From Bacillota bacterium (GTDB lineage: Bacteria; Bacillota; Clostridia; Peptostreptococcales; Anaerovoracaceae), in the NCBI GenBank assembly GCA_017431395.1, contig JAFRLD010000072.1:1-6069 (forward strand): a DNA stretch of 6,069 bases, in the 5' to 3' direction. The notes under the pieces are model-generated. The model was given only the letters and a program-made list of their open reading frames with translations. It was not told where the DNA came from and made no database searches. This document shows, piece by piece, positions 1-6,069 of this stretch; the stretch's first letter is position 1; the number at the start of each line of letters is the position of its first letter. Position numbers and translations under genes: made by a program.

Positions 1-141
1 CAGATGCTGGGCGACCTCTGTAACGATCCGCCTGCCGTCCAGATTGATCTCGACTGCGTTCAACAGTTCCGGCATCTCATCTTCCTTGAACTTGATATCG
101 ATGACAGGACCGATGATTTGATGTATTCTTCCCTTGTTCAT
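1..141 (-). CDS. atpD: F1Fo ATP synthase beta subunit, N-terminal part only (runs off window)
   Basis: This is the first 47 codons of the catalytic beta subunit of F1; the rest lies beyond position 1. The translation begins MNKGRIHQIIGPVIDIKF, matching the family's N-terminal beta-barrel opening (G-x-I-x-Q-I-x-G-P-V-x-D). The frame stays open to the edge. The ATG at 141..139 is preceded by AGGAGG with about 10 nt spacing. It lies 27 nt downstream of the atpG stop, in the usual gamma-beta order. Beta carries the catalytic nucleotide sites, but its Walker A and other catalytic motifs are outside the window and cannot be checked. The identification rests on the N-terminus plus operon position. 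Confidence 0.95.
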   Translation of the reverse strand, partial: MNKGRIHQIIGPVIDIKFKEDEMPELLNAVEINLDGRRIVTEVAQHL

Positions 142-168
142 TGTATTTCAGCCTCCTGACCGCTGCAG

Positions 169-1035
169 TTAGTTCTGAGCTTCGGCGCCGGCTACGATCT
201 CGATGATCTGATCGGTGATCGCCGCCTGCCGCGCCCGGTTGTAATTGAGGTTCAGCATATTCAGCATTTCCCTGGCGTTGTCGGTCGCGCTCTCCATGGC
301 GGTCCTCCGCGCCGCGTGCTCGCAGGTCGCCGATTCGATGACCGACGCGTACAGCTCCATCTCCACGTATTTGGGAATGAGATAGTTGAAGACCACTTCC
401 GCCGACGGTTCATACTCCGTTTTCTGACTGGCGCCGGAGACCGTCTTCTCCTCCTCGATACGGAAGGGGAGGAGGGTCTTCTCCGTGACCTTCTGCTCCA
501 TGGCGTTGACAAAGGCCGTATAGATCAGGACCACCTTGTTGATCCTGCCCTCATCGAACATTTTGATGAGAGGCCCGGAGATCTCCTCCGATTCCAGAAA
601 AGAGATCGTCTCCGGGGCAGCCAGGTAGGAACTGTAGATGTCATATCCACGTTTCTCAAAATATTCCAGCCCTTTGCCGCCGATCGCTATGATATGAGGT
701 GATCGGTTCTCCGAGTCGATCACTTCCTGAGCCCGCTTCAGCACATTGGTGTTGAAACCGCCGCACAGGCCCTTGCTGCTGGTTATGACGATATATGCGG
801 TTTTTTCCTGTTTCCGGCTGTTATCCAGATACTTGGTCGGAATATCAGCACTGGTCTGAAACAGCTCGCTGATCGTTTTTGTGATAAAAAGCGAATTCTC
901 ATGGGTCTCCTCATAGAGTTTTCTCGCCTTCCGAAGCTTGCCTGCGGAGATCAGCTTCATGGAATTGGTGATCCGCTCTGTGCTGGAGACAGACTTGATC
1001 CGCCTTTTGATGTCCTGCATCGATTGCTTTGCCAT
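169..1035 (-). CDS. atpG: F1Fo ATP synthase gamma subunit (central rotor shaft)
   Basis: This 288-residue protein has normal length for bacterial gamma. Gamma forms the coiled-coil shaft that turns inside the alpha3beta3 head and couples to the c-ring. The N-terminal helix has the family pattern (RRIKSVSSTERITNSMKLIS, residues 11-30, then AGKLRKA). The middle has SSKGLCGGFN (about 86-95). The C-terminal helix ends RQAAITDQIIEIVAGAEAQN. As I recall the family C-terminal signature, it reads I-T-x-E-x2-E-x3-G-A; here the first acidic residue is Gln (Q276), a mild variant. The ATG at 1035..1033 overlaps the atpA stop by one base (TAATG). Its ribosome site GGAGG lies inside the atpA 3' end with 7 nt spacing, within a small GC hairpin (1040..1052), which suggests translational coupling to atpA. 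Confidence 0.97.
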   Translation of the reverse strand: MAKQSMQDIKRRIKSVSSTERITNSMKLISAGKLRKARKLYEETHENSLFITKTISELFQTSADIPTKYLDNSRKQEKTAYIVITSSKGLCGGFNTNVLKRAQEVIDSENRSPHIIAIGGKGLEYFEKRGYDIYSSYLAAPETISFLESEEISGPLIKMFDEGRINKVVLIYTAFVNAMEQKVTEKTLLPFRIEEEKTVSGASQKTEYEPSAEVVFNYLIPKYVEMELYASVIESATCEHAARRTAMESATDNAREMLNMLNLNYNRARQAAITDQIIEIVAGAEAQN

Positions 1036-2582
1036 TATTCAGCCTCCGGCTGTATGATCGGTTCCCTGTGTCTGCTCTTGAGATATTTCTCAGTGAACAC
1101 CTCTATGGCGCCCTTCAGTTTCTCTTCTACATCCGGCAGGATCTTTCCCTCGATCCGGATGCTGTATCCGATTTCCGGGTGAGCTTCGGACATGTATTCC
1201 AGGAACTCTTTCTCGTAATCGCTGACGTTCTCAGCTCCCACTTCCTCCATGTAGTGACCTGTCGCCGCGTAGAGGATCATGACCTGATCTTCCACGGCCA
1301 GGGGCCGGTACTGGGGCTGCTTCAGGATCTCCATCAGGATCTCTCCGTGGTCCAGCCGTTTTTTGGTCTCAATGTCGATGTCGGATCCGAACTGAGAGAA
1401 GCTGGCCAGTTCCCGGTACTGAGCCAGTTCCAGTTTAATGCTGGAAGCCACCTGCTTCATTGCCTTGATCTGAGCGTCTCCTCCGACCCGGGATACGGAG
1501 ATGCCGGCATTGACCGCCGGCCGCTGGCCCGAGAAGAAGAGCTCCGTCTCCAGGTAGATCTGTCCGTCGGTGATGGAGATGACGTTGGTCGGGATATAGG
1601 CCGAAACATCTCCCGCCTGGGTCTCGATGATGGGCAAGGCCGTCAGGCTTCCGCCTCCCTCGGCGTCAGACAGCTTGGCCGCTCTCTCCAGCAGTCTGGA
1701 GTGGAGATAAAAAACATCGCCCGGGTAAGCTTCCCGTCCCGGCGGTCTCCTCAGCAGCAGGGACATGGCCCGGTAAGCCACTGCATGCTTGGAGAGGTCA
1801 TCGTAAACAATCAGCACATCCCAGCCCTGCCGCATGAAGTGTTCTCCCATAGCGCAGCCCGCGTAGGGAGCAATGTACTGCAGAGGCGCCGCATCGGATG
1901 CTGTCGCGCTGACGATGATCGTATAGTCCATGGCCCCCTTTTCTTCCAGACTTTGCTTCAGCTGGGCGACCGTCGACGCCTTCTGGCCGATGGCCACATA
2001 GATACAGATGACGTCCTCCCCTTTCTGGTTGATGATCGTATCGATGGCGATGGCCGTCTTGCCGGTCTGCCGGTCTCCGATGATCAGCTCCCGCTGGCCT
2101 CTTCCGATGGGGATCATGGAGTCGATAGCTTTGATCCCCGTCTGCAAAGGCTGGTTGACCGATTTTCTGGCCAGCACGCCGGGAGCCGGACTCTCCACCG
2201 GGCGTCTTGCTTCCGCCCTGATCTCTCCCCTGCCGTCCAAAGGCTGGCCCAGGGCATTGACGACTCTGCCGATCAGAGCCTCCCCGACGGGAACTTCCAC
2301 TACAGCCCCAGTCGGTTTGACGATATCCCCTTCCTTGATATTCCTGTCAGAGCCCAGAATGACAGCGCCTACATTGTCTTCCTCCAGATTTTGCGCCATA
2401 CCGAAGGTGTCATCGCCGAACTGAAGCAGTTCTCCTGCCATACAGTTATCCAGTCCGTAGACCCGGGCGATACCGTCACCCACCTGGATGACGCTGCCGA
2501 AATCGGTGACATCCAGCTGGCTCTTATAGTCCTTGATGTGTTCCTTTATGACCGAACTGATCTCATCAGGTCGCAAATTCAT
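1035..2582 (-). CDS. atpA: F1Fo ATP synthase alpha subunit
   Basis: This is a full-length 515-residue alpha subunit. Alpha alternates with beta in the cytoplasmic F1 head and holds the non-catalytic nucleotide sites. Residues 1-95 form the N-terminal barrel ([14 protein letters not shown] at 31-44). The P-loop GDRQTGKT is at 169-176, and the Walker B strand LIVYDD ends at D261-D262. The alpha/beta signature [10 protein letters not shown] is at 355-364, followed by R365, the conserved arginine that reaches into the catalytic beta site. The helical C-terminal domain follows. The P-loop Q172 is the usual alpha feature. The ATG at 2582..2580 has AGGAGG 5 nt upstream; the TAG stop of atpH forms the start of that ribosome site (TAGGAGG), so re-initiation after atpH is likely. 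No defects are seen. Confidence 0.99.
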   Translation of the reverse strand: MNLRPDEISSVIKEHIKDYKSQLDVTDFGSVIQVGDGIARVYGLDNCMAGELLQFGDDTFGMAQNLEEDNVGAVILGSDRNIKEGDIVKPTGAVVEVPVGEALIGRVVNALGQPLDGRGEIRAEARRPVESPAPGVLARKSVNQPLQTGIKAIDSMIPIGRGQRELIIGDRQTGKTAIAIDTIINQKGEDVICIYVAIGQKASTVAQLKQSLEEKGAMDYTIIVSATASDAAPLQYIAPYAGCAMGEHFMRQGWDVLIVYDDLSKHAVAYRAMSLLLRRPPGREAYPGDVFYLHSRLLERAAKLSDAEGGGSLTALPIIETQAGDVSAYIPTNVISITDGQIYLETELFFSGQRPAVNAGISVSRVGGDAQIKAMKQVASSIKLELAQYRELASFSQFGSDIDIETKKRLDHGEILMEILKQPQYRPLAVEDQVMILYAATGHYMEEVGAENVSDYEKEFLEYMSEAHPEIGYSIRIEGKILPDVEEKLKGAIEVFTEKYLKSRHREPIIQPEAE

Positions 2583-2591
2583 GTATTCCTC

Positions 2592-3131
2592 CTATGATCT
2601 CCTCATATCTGCCTGCAATTCGTCCAGCTTCTTCCGGTAGGACGCGTCGATGATCCTGCCGTCGATAAAGACCTTGACTCCCGCCAGAATCCCGGCATCC
2701 ATCTCGTTGGTCAGATGGACCCTGGTCTGGAGAAGCCGGGAGACTTGTCCCTCGATCTCGGACAGGCGCATATCATCCAGTCCGACCACAGACAGGACCG
2801 TTCCGTAAAGGACGCCGTCCTCCTTTTCGTGCAGACTGCGATAGGCCTTCATGATGCTTTCGAACCGGCCGGCCCTTCTCTTATCGATCAGGACAAACAG
2901 GAAGTTGAGCAGTTCCCTGCAGATCCGGTCCTCAAAAATAGACCGAAGCACCCGCTTCTTCTCATCAGCGGCGATCCCCGGATAGGCGATGAACTTTTTC
3001 AGATCGGGTTCTGCCTTCAGGATCTCCACCAGCTGCATTCCTTCCTCCAGGATCTGCTGCTCCAGATCTCTTTCTCTGGCGGCTTCGATCAGGGCTGTCG
3101 CGTAGGTCAGATCTACTGCTAATTCTGCCAT
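2592..3131 (-). CDS. atpH: F1Fo ATP synthase delta subunit (OSCP)
   Basis: This 179-residue protein has normal length for delta/OSCP, the peripheral-stalk piece that caps F1 and binds the b-subunit C-terminus. The N-terminus (AVDLTYATALIEAA, about 5-18) matches the helical domain that binds the alpha N-terminus. The C-terminal part has the OSCP-type pattern DAGILAGVKVFIDGRIIDAS at 145-164, with Ala where many relatives have the first Gly of GG. It overlaps the end of atpF by 13 nt, and the two frames differ. The ATG start is supported by a GCGAGGAAAG ribosome site about 8 nt upstream, inside atpF. The protein is soluble and shows no signal peptide or membrane segment. Family sequence conservation is low, so identity rests on both the C-terminal motif and operon position. 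Confidence 0.96.
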   Translation of the reverse strand: MAELAVDLTYATALIEAARERDLEQQILEEGMQLVEILKAEPDLKKFIAYPGIAADEKKRVLRSIFEDRICRELLNFLFVLIDKRRAGRFESIMKAYRSLHEKEDGVLYGTVLSVVGLDDMRLSEIEGQVSRLLQTRVHLTNEMDAGILAGVKVFIDGRIIDASYRKKLDELQADMRRS

Positions 3132-3625
3132 TGTACTTTCCTCGCCTTATCGATCACTTCATCAATGATCGCTTCGTGTCCTTCTTTCTCGATTTCGTGC
3201 TCGACGACCTGCTCAGCAGCCATGATCACCATGTCCACGATCTCCTGTCTGAGTTCATCCATGGCCCTGGCCTTCTCAAGTTCAGCCGCTTCTTCCGCCC
3301 GCTTGACGATATCCGAAGCCTTCTGATTGGCCTCATCAATGATCTGCTGGGCCTGCTTGTCCGCCCGCTTCTTGCCATCGCGGATGATATCGCGGACTTC
3401 GTCCTCAGCATTGGCTATCCGGCGCTCGTACTTGGCCATCTTGGCATCCGCCCGGCGACTTTCGATCGCAGCCTTGTCATAGGCGTCCTTGATGTTCTGC
3501 TTTCTGGCTTCGATAGCCCCAAGGAAGGGCTGGTACAGAAACTTGCCCAGAACACCGACGAGTATGAGGAAGTTGATGATGACAAATATGATTTCCTTCA
3601 GGTTTAATCCTAATGCGTCAAGCAT
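3119..3625 (-). CDS. atpF: F1Fo ATP synthase subunit b (peripheral stalk)
   Basis: This 168-residue subunit b has one N-terminal membrane helix (about residues 11-32, IIFVIINFLILVGVLGKFL). After it comes the typical stretch YQPFLGAIEARKQNI (31-45) and a long charged, Ala-rich helix (about 45-150) that would form the right-handed coiled coil of the stator stalk. The C-terminus (to 168) should contact delta. Only one b-type gene is present, so a b homodimer is expected rather than the b/b' pair of phototrophs. The ATG at 3625..3623 has GGGAGG with 8 nt spacing. It lies 30 nt downstream of atpE, and its TAG stop lies inside atpH. Confidence 0.97.
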   Translation of the reverse strand: MLDALGLNLKEIIFVIINFLILVGVLGKFLYQPFLGAIEARKQNIKDAYDKAAIESRRADAKMAKYERRIANAEDEVRDIIRDGKKRADKQAQQIIDEANQKASDIVKRAEEAAELEKARAMDELRQEIVDMVIMAAEQVVEHEIEKEGHEAIIDEVIDKARKVQWQN

Positions 3626-3655
3626 TATAAATTCCTCCCTTGTTCTCTGCTGCCG

Positions 3656-4631
<976 letters not shown>

Positions 4632-4635
<4 letters not shown>

Positions 4636-4946
4636 GATGCTCCCTCCTCTTTCACGTGGCCGACGATCTCGCTCACCGGCGCCATCTTCCCTGTCAGGCT
4701 CAGCATGACAGCCGCCGCTATCATCACAGCCATAAAATCCCAGGGAAGCTGATCCCTTAACAAAAAAACAATAAGAAGGGTCACGACATTGATGGCATAG
4801 CTGATCCCCATGTGCTGATACAAAACTCCTGTCGCTATCTTCTTATTACTCTTCAGTATTCTTTTCCAAAGTGCCGCATATTTGATGTAGCCGATCGCAC
4901 TGCCGTATGCTGCTCCGGCAAGTGCTCCCATGATGTAGGAAAACAC
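4632..4946 (-). CDS. atpI: Small membrane protein at head of atp operon, AtpI-like
   Basis: This 104-residue protein is first in the operon, where atpI (UncI) usually lies. AtpI proteins are small membrane proteins thought to help c-ring assembly or Mg2+ supply. A Gly/Ala-rich segment (5-20), a basic loop (28-36, KRILKSNKK) and two clear hydrophobic helices (about 47-64 and 69-86) give the expected two-hairpin layout. The end is charged (VKEEGAS). I see no diagnostic motif, so the symbol rests mainly on position, size and topology. The start appears to be GTG at 4946..4944: AGGAGG lies only 4 nt before it, while the next ATG (4931) would be 19 nt away. The stop overlaps the atpB start by 4 nt. 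Confidence 0.75.
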
Positions 4947-4950
4947 AGAT

Positions 4951-4956
4951 CCTCCT
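4951..4956 (-). promoter_or_regulatory. Ribosome binding site deciding the GTG start of the atpI-like gene
   Basis: A perfect AGGAGG stands 4 nt ahead of GTG (4946). The spacing is short but usable. No ATG or TTG lies at a better distance, so this site supports the GTG start. Confidence 0.7.
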
Positions 4957-4988
4957 ATCTGTAAATGCTGTTTGCTCCTGTCAAGCAG

Positions 4989-5018
4989 AGTCTAAACGAC
5001 TTTTTGGCTTTATGTCAA
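4989..5018 (-). promoter_or_regulatory. Candidate sigma-A-type promoter of the atp operon
   Basis: On the minus strand a perfect -35 box TTGACA (5018..5013) is followed after 18 nt by TAGACT (4994..4989), a 4-of-6 match to TATAAT. Transcription would start near 4982, giving a leader of about 35 nt before the atpI-like GTG. The region upstream is AT-rich, as expected for a strong housekeeping operon. The -10 box is imperfect, so this is a candidate only; a TTTAGA with 16 nt spacing is an overlapping alternative. Confidence 0.45.
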
Positions 5019-5063
5019 TAAAGTATTTATAAACATTCATAAGTCAGCAAATTTATGATAAAT
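5008..5063. promoter_or_regulatory. Cluster of three AT-rich inverted repeats, possible operators
   Basis: Three dyads follow one another. CTTTAT-GTCA-ATAAAG (5008..5023) is a perfect 6-4-6 repeat covering the -35 box. TTATAAA-CA-TTCATAA (5027..5042) has one arm mismatch. ATTTAT-G-ATAAAT (5051..5063) is a perfect 6-1-6 repeat. The centres are about 19 and 22 bp apart, near two helical turns. The placement over and upstream of the promoter fits a repressor or activator site, but no known regulator consensus (FNR, Rex and similar) is matched, and AT-rich DNA yields such dyads by chance. Confidence 0.3.
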
Positions 5064-5309
5064 CGACTGTTTTTCCTATATTTCAAAATCGTTTTAATTA
5101 ACTATCTTGCTGTGTTTAGCTTTCTTGAACGTACCATTATGCGGTTTTATTTTCCCACCATTTTGTGATTGACATTATATTCCCTCTCTGTATGCTGGAA
5201 TGTATTTACATTTTCTACCAGGAGGAACTGGGACCATTTTACAGACAAATCAGCCATCGGTCTCTCCCCCGGATCGCAGCAAACAGCTTCCGGTAGATCT
5301 TCATGCAAA

Positions 5310-5475
5310 TGTCAAGCACTTTTTTCCTCGGTGCGGTAAGCAAAATTTTCTTTAAACGGTAAGCAGTTTTTTTCCACCATGGTAAGCAGAATTTTCCATG
5401 GTAGGTAACCACTTTTTTCAGTATACGGTAAGGAGTTTTTTCCTTCAAGATGGTAAGGTAAACTCCCCTTGATAT
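5310..5475. repeat. Direct repeat array of the IS21 end, about 23-bp period
   Basis: Units begin at 5335, 5358, 5381, 5404, 5427 and 5452, each opening GGTAA(G/C). The first five continue toward a T-rich tract (for example GGTAAGCAGTTTTTTTCC at 5358 and GGTAACCACTTTTTTC at 5404). Spacing is 23, 23, 23, 23 and 25 bp. The tip at 5310 is a related unit (AAGCACTTTTTTCC), 25 bp before the first. The last unit (5452) keeps only GGTAAGG. The first half of each unit is best conserved, and the second half varies. Regular spacing near two helical turns and location at an IS21 end point to an array of transposase binding sites. Confidence 0.8.
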
Positions 5476-5496
5476 ATGCACATTGATAACTTCATA

Positions 5497-5688
5497 CTAC
5501 GAGAACAATTCCGGGTGCTTCAGCCGGTAGGATTCTCCCTTCAGGGAGAAACATTTTGCATGATGCAGGATCCTGTCCAGCATGGCGGTTGTCAGGACAG
5601 GGTCTCCCATCATCTCAGCCCATTCAGTGATCTCCTTGTTCGTCGTAAAGATGATCGAGTTCGTTTCGTAGGTATCACTGATGAAGGT
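5497..5688 (-). pseudogene. istB: IS21 helper ATPase IstB, C-terminal remnant
   Basis: About 63 codons up to the TAG stop resemble the C-terminus of IstB, the AAA+ ATPase that assists the IstA transposase in target choice. Recognisable features are FISDTYE with SIIFTTNKE (the sensor-1-like TTN), the segment W-A-E-M-M-G-D-P-V-L, A-M-L-D-R-I-L-H-H, and the ending GESYRLKHPELFS. Full IstB is about 250 residues, so the Walker A and B part is gone. The frame stays open upstream to an ATG at 5751, but those added residues (MCWHMWHCLMTMM...) come from a tandem repeat on the other strand and do not look like IstB. No ribosome site supports that start. The remnant should be non-functional. Confidence 0.85.
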
Positions 5689-5700
5689 ATGCATTATCAC

Positions 5701-5727
5701 CGTCATTACCGTCATCATCGTCATCAG
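5701..5727. repeat. Short 9-bp tandem repeat
   Basis: Three adjacent copies, CGTCATTAC, CGTCATCAT and CGTCATCAG, are preceded by a looser copy (CATTATCAC). The tract sits exactly where the IstB homology ends and 42 nt before the ATPase start. It could be slippage-prone sequence or the tail of a lost upstream gene. Confidence 0.7.
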
Positions 5728-5754
5728 ACAGTGCCACATATGCCAACACACATC

Positions 5755-5761
5755 AAGGAGG
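5755..5761 (+). promoter_or_regulatory. Ribosome binding site fixing the ATPase start
   Basis: AAGGAGG lies 8 nt before ATG at 5770. The same reading frame is open further upstream, with an in-frame ATG at 5689, but the proteins from there would start with a His-rich run and lack a ribosome site, so 5770 is preferred. Confidence 0.85.
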
Positions 5762-5769
5762 TAAATGAT

Positions 5770-6069
5770 ATGGCATTCAAACTAACACGGGCAGAGGACT
5801 TCTTTTACGAGCCGATGGCGCACGAAAAATCCGACATGATCGTAGAAGACCTGATCCCGAAAGGTCTCACGATCCTTGCAGGCGCACCCAAGTCATGCAA
5901 AAGCTGGATGGCTCTGGATCTGAGCCTGGCGGTATCATCCGGAAGACCGTTTCTGGGGAAGGAAACAAAGGCATGCGGCGTGATCTACTTCGCCTTTGAA
6001 GATGGTGAAATGCGCGTCAGACGAAGAGCTCTGGATCTGGCAGAGATCCCTGACCATCGCCTTTGTATC
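5770..6069 (+). CDS. RepA/AAA_25-type ATPase, N-terminal part (runs off window)
   Basis: The first 100 codons of a RecA-fold ATPase; the remainder is beyond the window. After a short lead, the line IPKGLTILAGAPKSCKSWMALDLSLAV (30-55) matches the P-loop and following helix of the RepA-like/AAA_25 family, usually seen as G-x-P-K-x-G-K-S-W. Here the second P-loop glycine is Cys (C43) while K44 and S45 remain. FLG at 61-63 and GVIYFAFEDG (70-79), with the E77-D78 pair, match the family's second conserved block. Such ATPases resemble hexameric replicative helicases like RSF1010 RepA. They are common in plasmids, prophages and integrative elements, often near replication or excision genes. The exact role is unknown. 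It is divergent from the atp operon, and with the adjoining broken IS21 it marks accessory DNA. Confidence 0.85.
   Translation, partial: MAFKLTRAEDFFYEPMAHEKSDMIVEDLIPKGLTILAGAPKSCKSWMALDLSLAVSSGRPFLGKETKACGVIYFAFEDGEMRVRRRALDLAEIPDHRLCI

Larger units (their letters stand above)
4957..5309. other. Noncoding region between the atp operon and the IS21 end
   Basis: About 350 nt without a supportable gene. The part nearest the operon (to about 5063) holds the candidate promoter and dyads. From about 5064 to 5220 it is AT-rich with no clear signal, except a possible plus-strand TTGACA (5169..5174) with TATGCT 16 nt on, which leads to no convincing gene. From 5221 to 5309 base composition rises toward that of coding DNA. 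A ribosome-site-like AGGAGG (5220..5225) is not followed by a usable start codon. This stretch may be a gene remnant left beside the insertion, but I recognise nothing in it. Confidence 0.5.
5310..5688 (-). mobile_element. Truncated IS21-family insertion sequence (istB-side end only)
   Basis: The element keeps the end of istB and the terminal region downstream of it. The proposed outer tip at 5310 begins TGTCAAGCACTTTTTTCC, in line with the TG...CA ends and TGT tips common in this family. Inside it lie serial direct repeats (5335..5475), and the family is known to carry multiple terminal repeats thought to bind the transposase IstA. Then comes the istB C-terminal remnant. The istA gene, most of istB and the other end are missing, and homology stops near 5690. 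It therefore cannot move on its own. The exact tip is inferred from the sequence pattern; no target duplication can be tested because the partner end is absent. Confidence 0.75.

Noticed and set aside
1029..2597. 522-codon plus-strand open frame opposite atpA
   Set aside because: It is an antisense shadow of the well-supported atpA gene. Long antisense frames are common opposite coding sequence of this composition, and it has no ribosome site or recognisable domain.
5169..5296. Plus-strand promoter-like TTGACA/TATGCT and a 34-codon frame from ATG at 5192
   Set aside because: The ATG overlaps the would-be -10 box and has no ribosome site, and the short product has no family resemblance.
5335..5475. 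Possible CRISPR array
   Set aside because: Repeat cores are too short and degenerate, the period is only 23-25 bp, there are no true spacers or cas genes, and the adjacent istB remnant explains the array as an IS21 end.
5239..5481. 80-codon minus-strand open frame
   Set aside because: Most of it is translated from the IS21 terminal repeat array (Lys- and Leu-rich artefact). It spans the proposed IS tip, and its protein resembles nothing I know.

Overview
The window carries most of an F1Fo ATP synthase operon on the minus strand (1..4946). It is followed by an AT-rich upstream control region (about 4947..5309), a truncated IS21-family insertion sequence (5310..about 5688, minus strand), and the start of a divergent plus-strand gene for a RepA/AAA_25-type ATPase that runs off the window edge. 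The coding DNA is roughly half G+C with strong AGGAGG ribosome sites. Together with the operon order, the style of the IstB remnant and the RepA-like ATPase, this suggests an anaerobic or gut-type member of the Bacillota (Clostridia or a related class). That placement is inference; I cannot name a genus.

Read 5'->3' on the minus strand, the operon order is atpI-like, atpB (a), atpE (c), atpF (b), atpH (delta), atpA (alpha), atpG (gamma), atpD (beta, first 47 codons only). This is the standard bacterial order; atpC (epsilon) would be expected beyond position 1. The genes are tightly packed. There is a 4-nt ATGA overlap between atpI and atpB, a 13-nt overlap between atpF and atpH, an atpH stop codon that forms part of the atpA ribosome site, and a 1-nt overlap between atpA and atpG. 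The Fo genes (a, c, b) build the membrane rotor and stator. Delta ties the b stalk to the alpha/beta head, and gamma is the central shaft. All key catalytic and ion-path residues I looked for are present, so the complex should be functional. The c subunit has a mixed ion-binding site, with Met where sodium-type rings carry Gln or Glu but with the Glu-Ser and Tyr retained.

The control region upstream of atpI holds a plausible sigma-A-type promoter (TTGACA-18-TAGACT). Its -35 box sits inside a perfect 6-4-6 inverted repeat, and two further TTTAT/ATAAA-like dyads lie just upstream.

Beyond it, an IS21-family end is recognisable from a TGT terminus, a string of about six direct repeats starting GGTAA(G/C) at 23-25 bp spacing, and the last 63 or so codons of istB. 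The rest of istB, all of istA and the other IS end are missing. At about 5690 the homology stops and the sequence passes through a short 9-bp tandem repeat into the ribosome site and start of the RepA-like ATPase gene. The operon therefore borders a rearranged mobile or accessory region.

I found no convincing new defence or other system inside the window. The items most worth following up are the IS21 repeat array and broken junction, the c-subunit ion site, the hairpin that may hide the atpG ribosome site, and the operator-like dyads.
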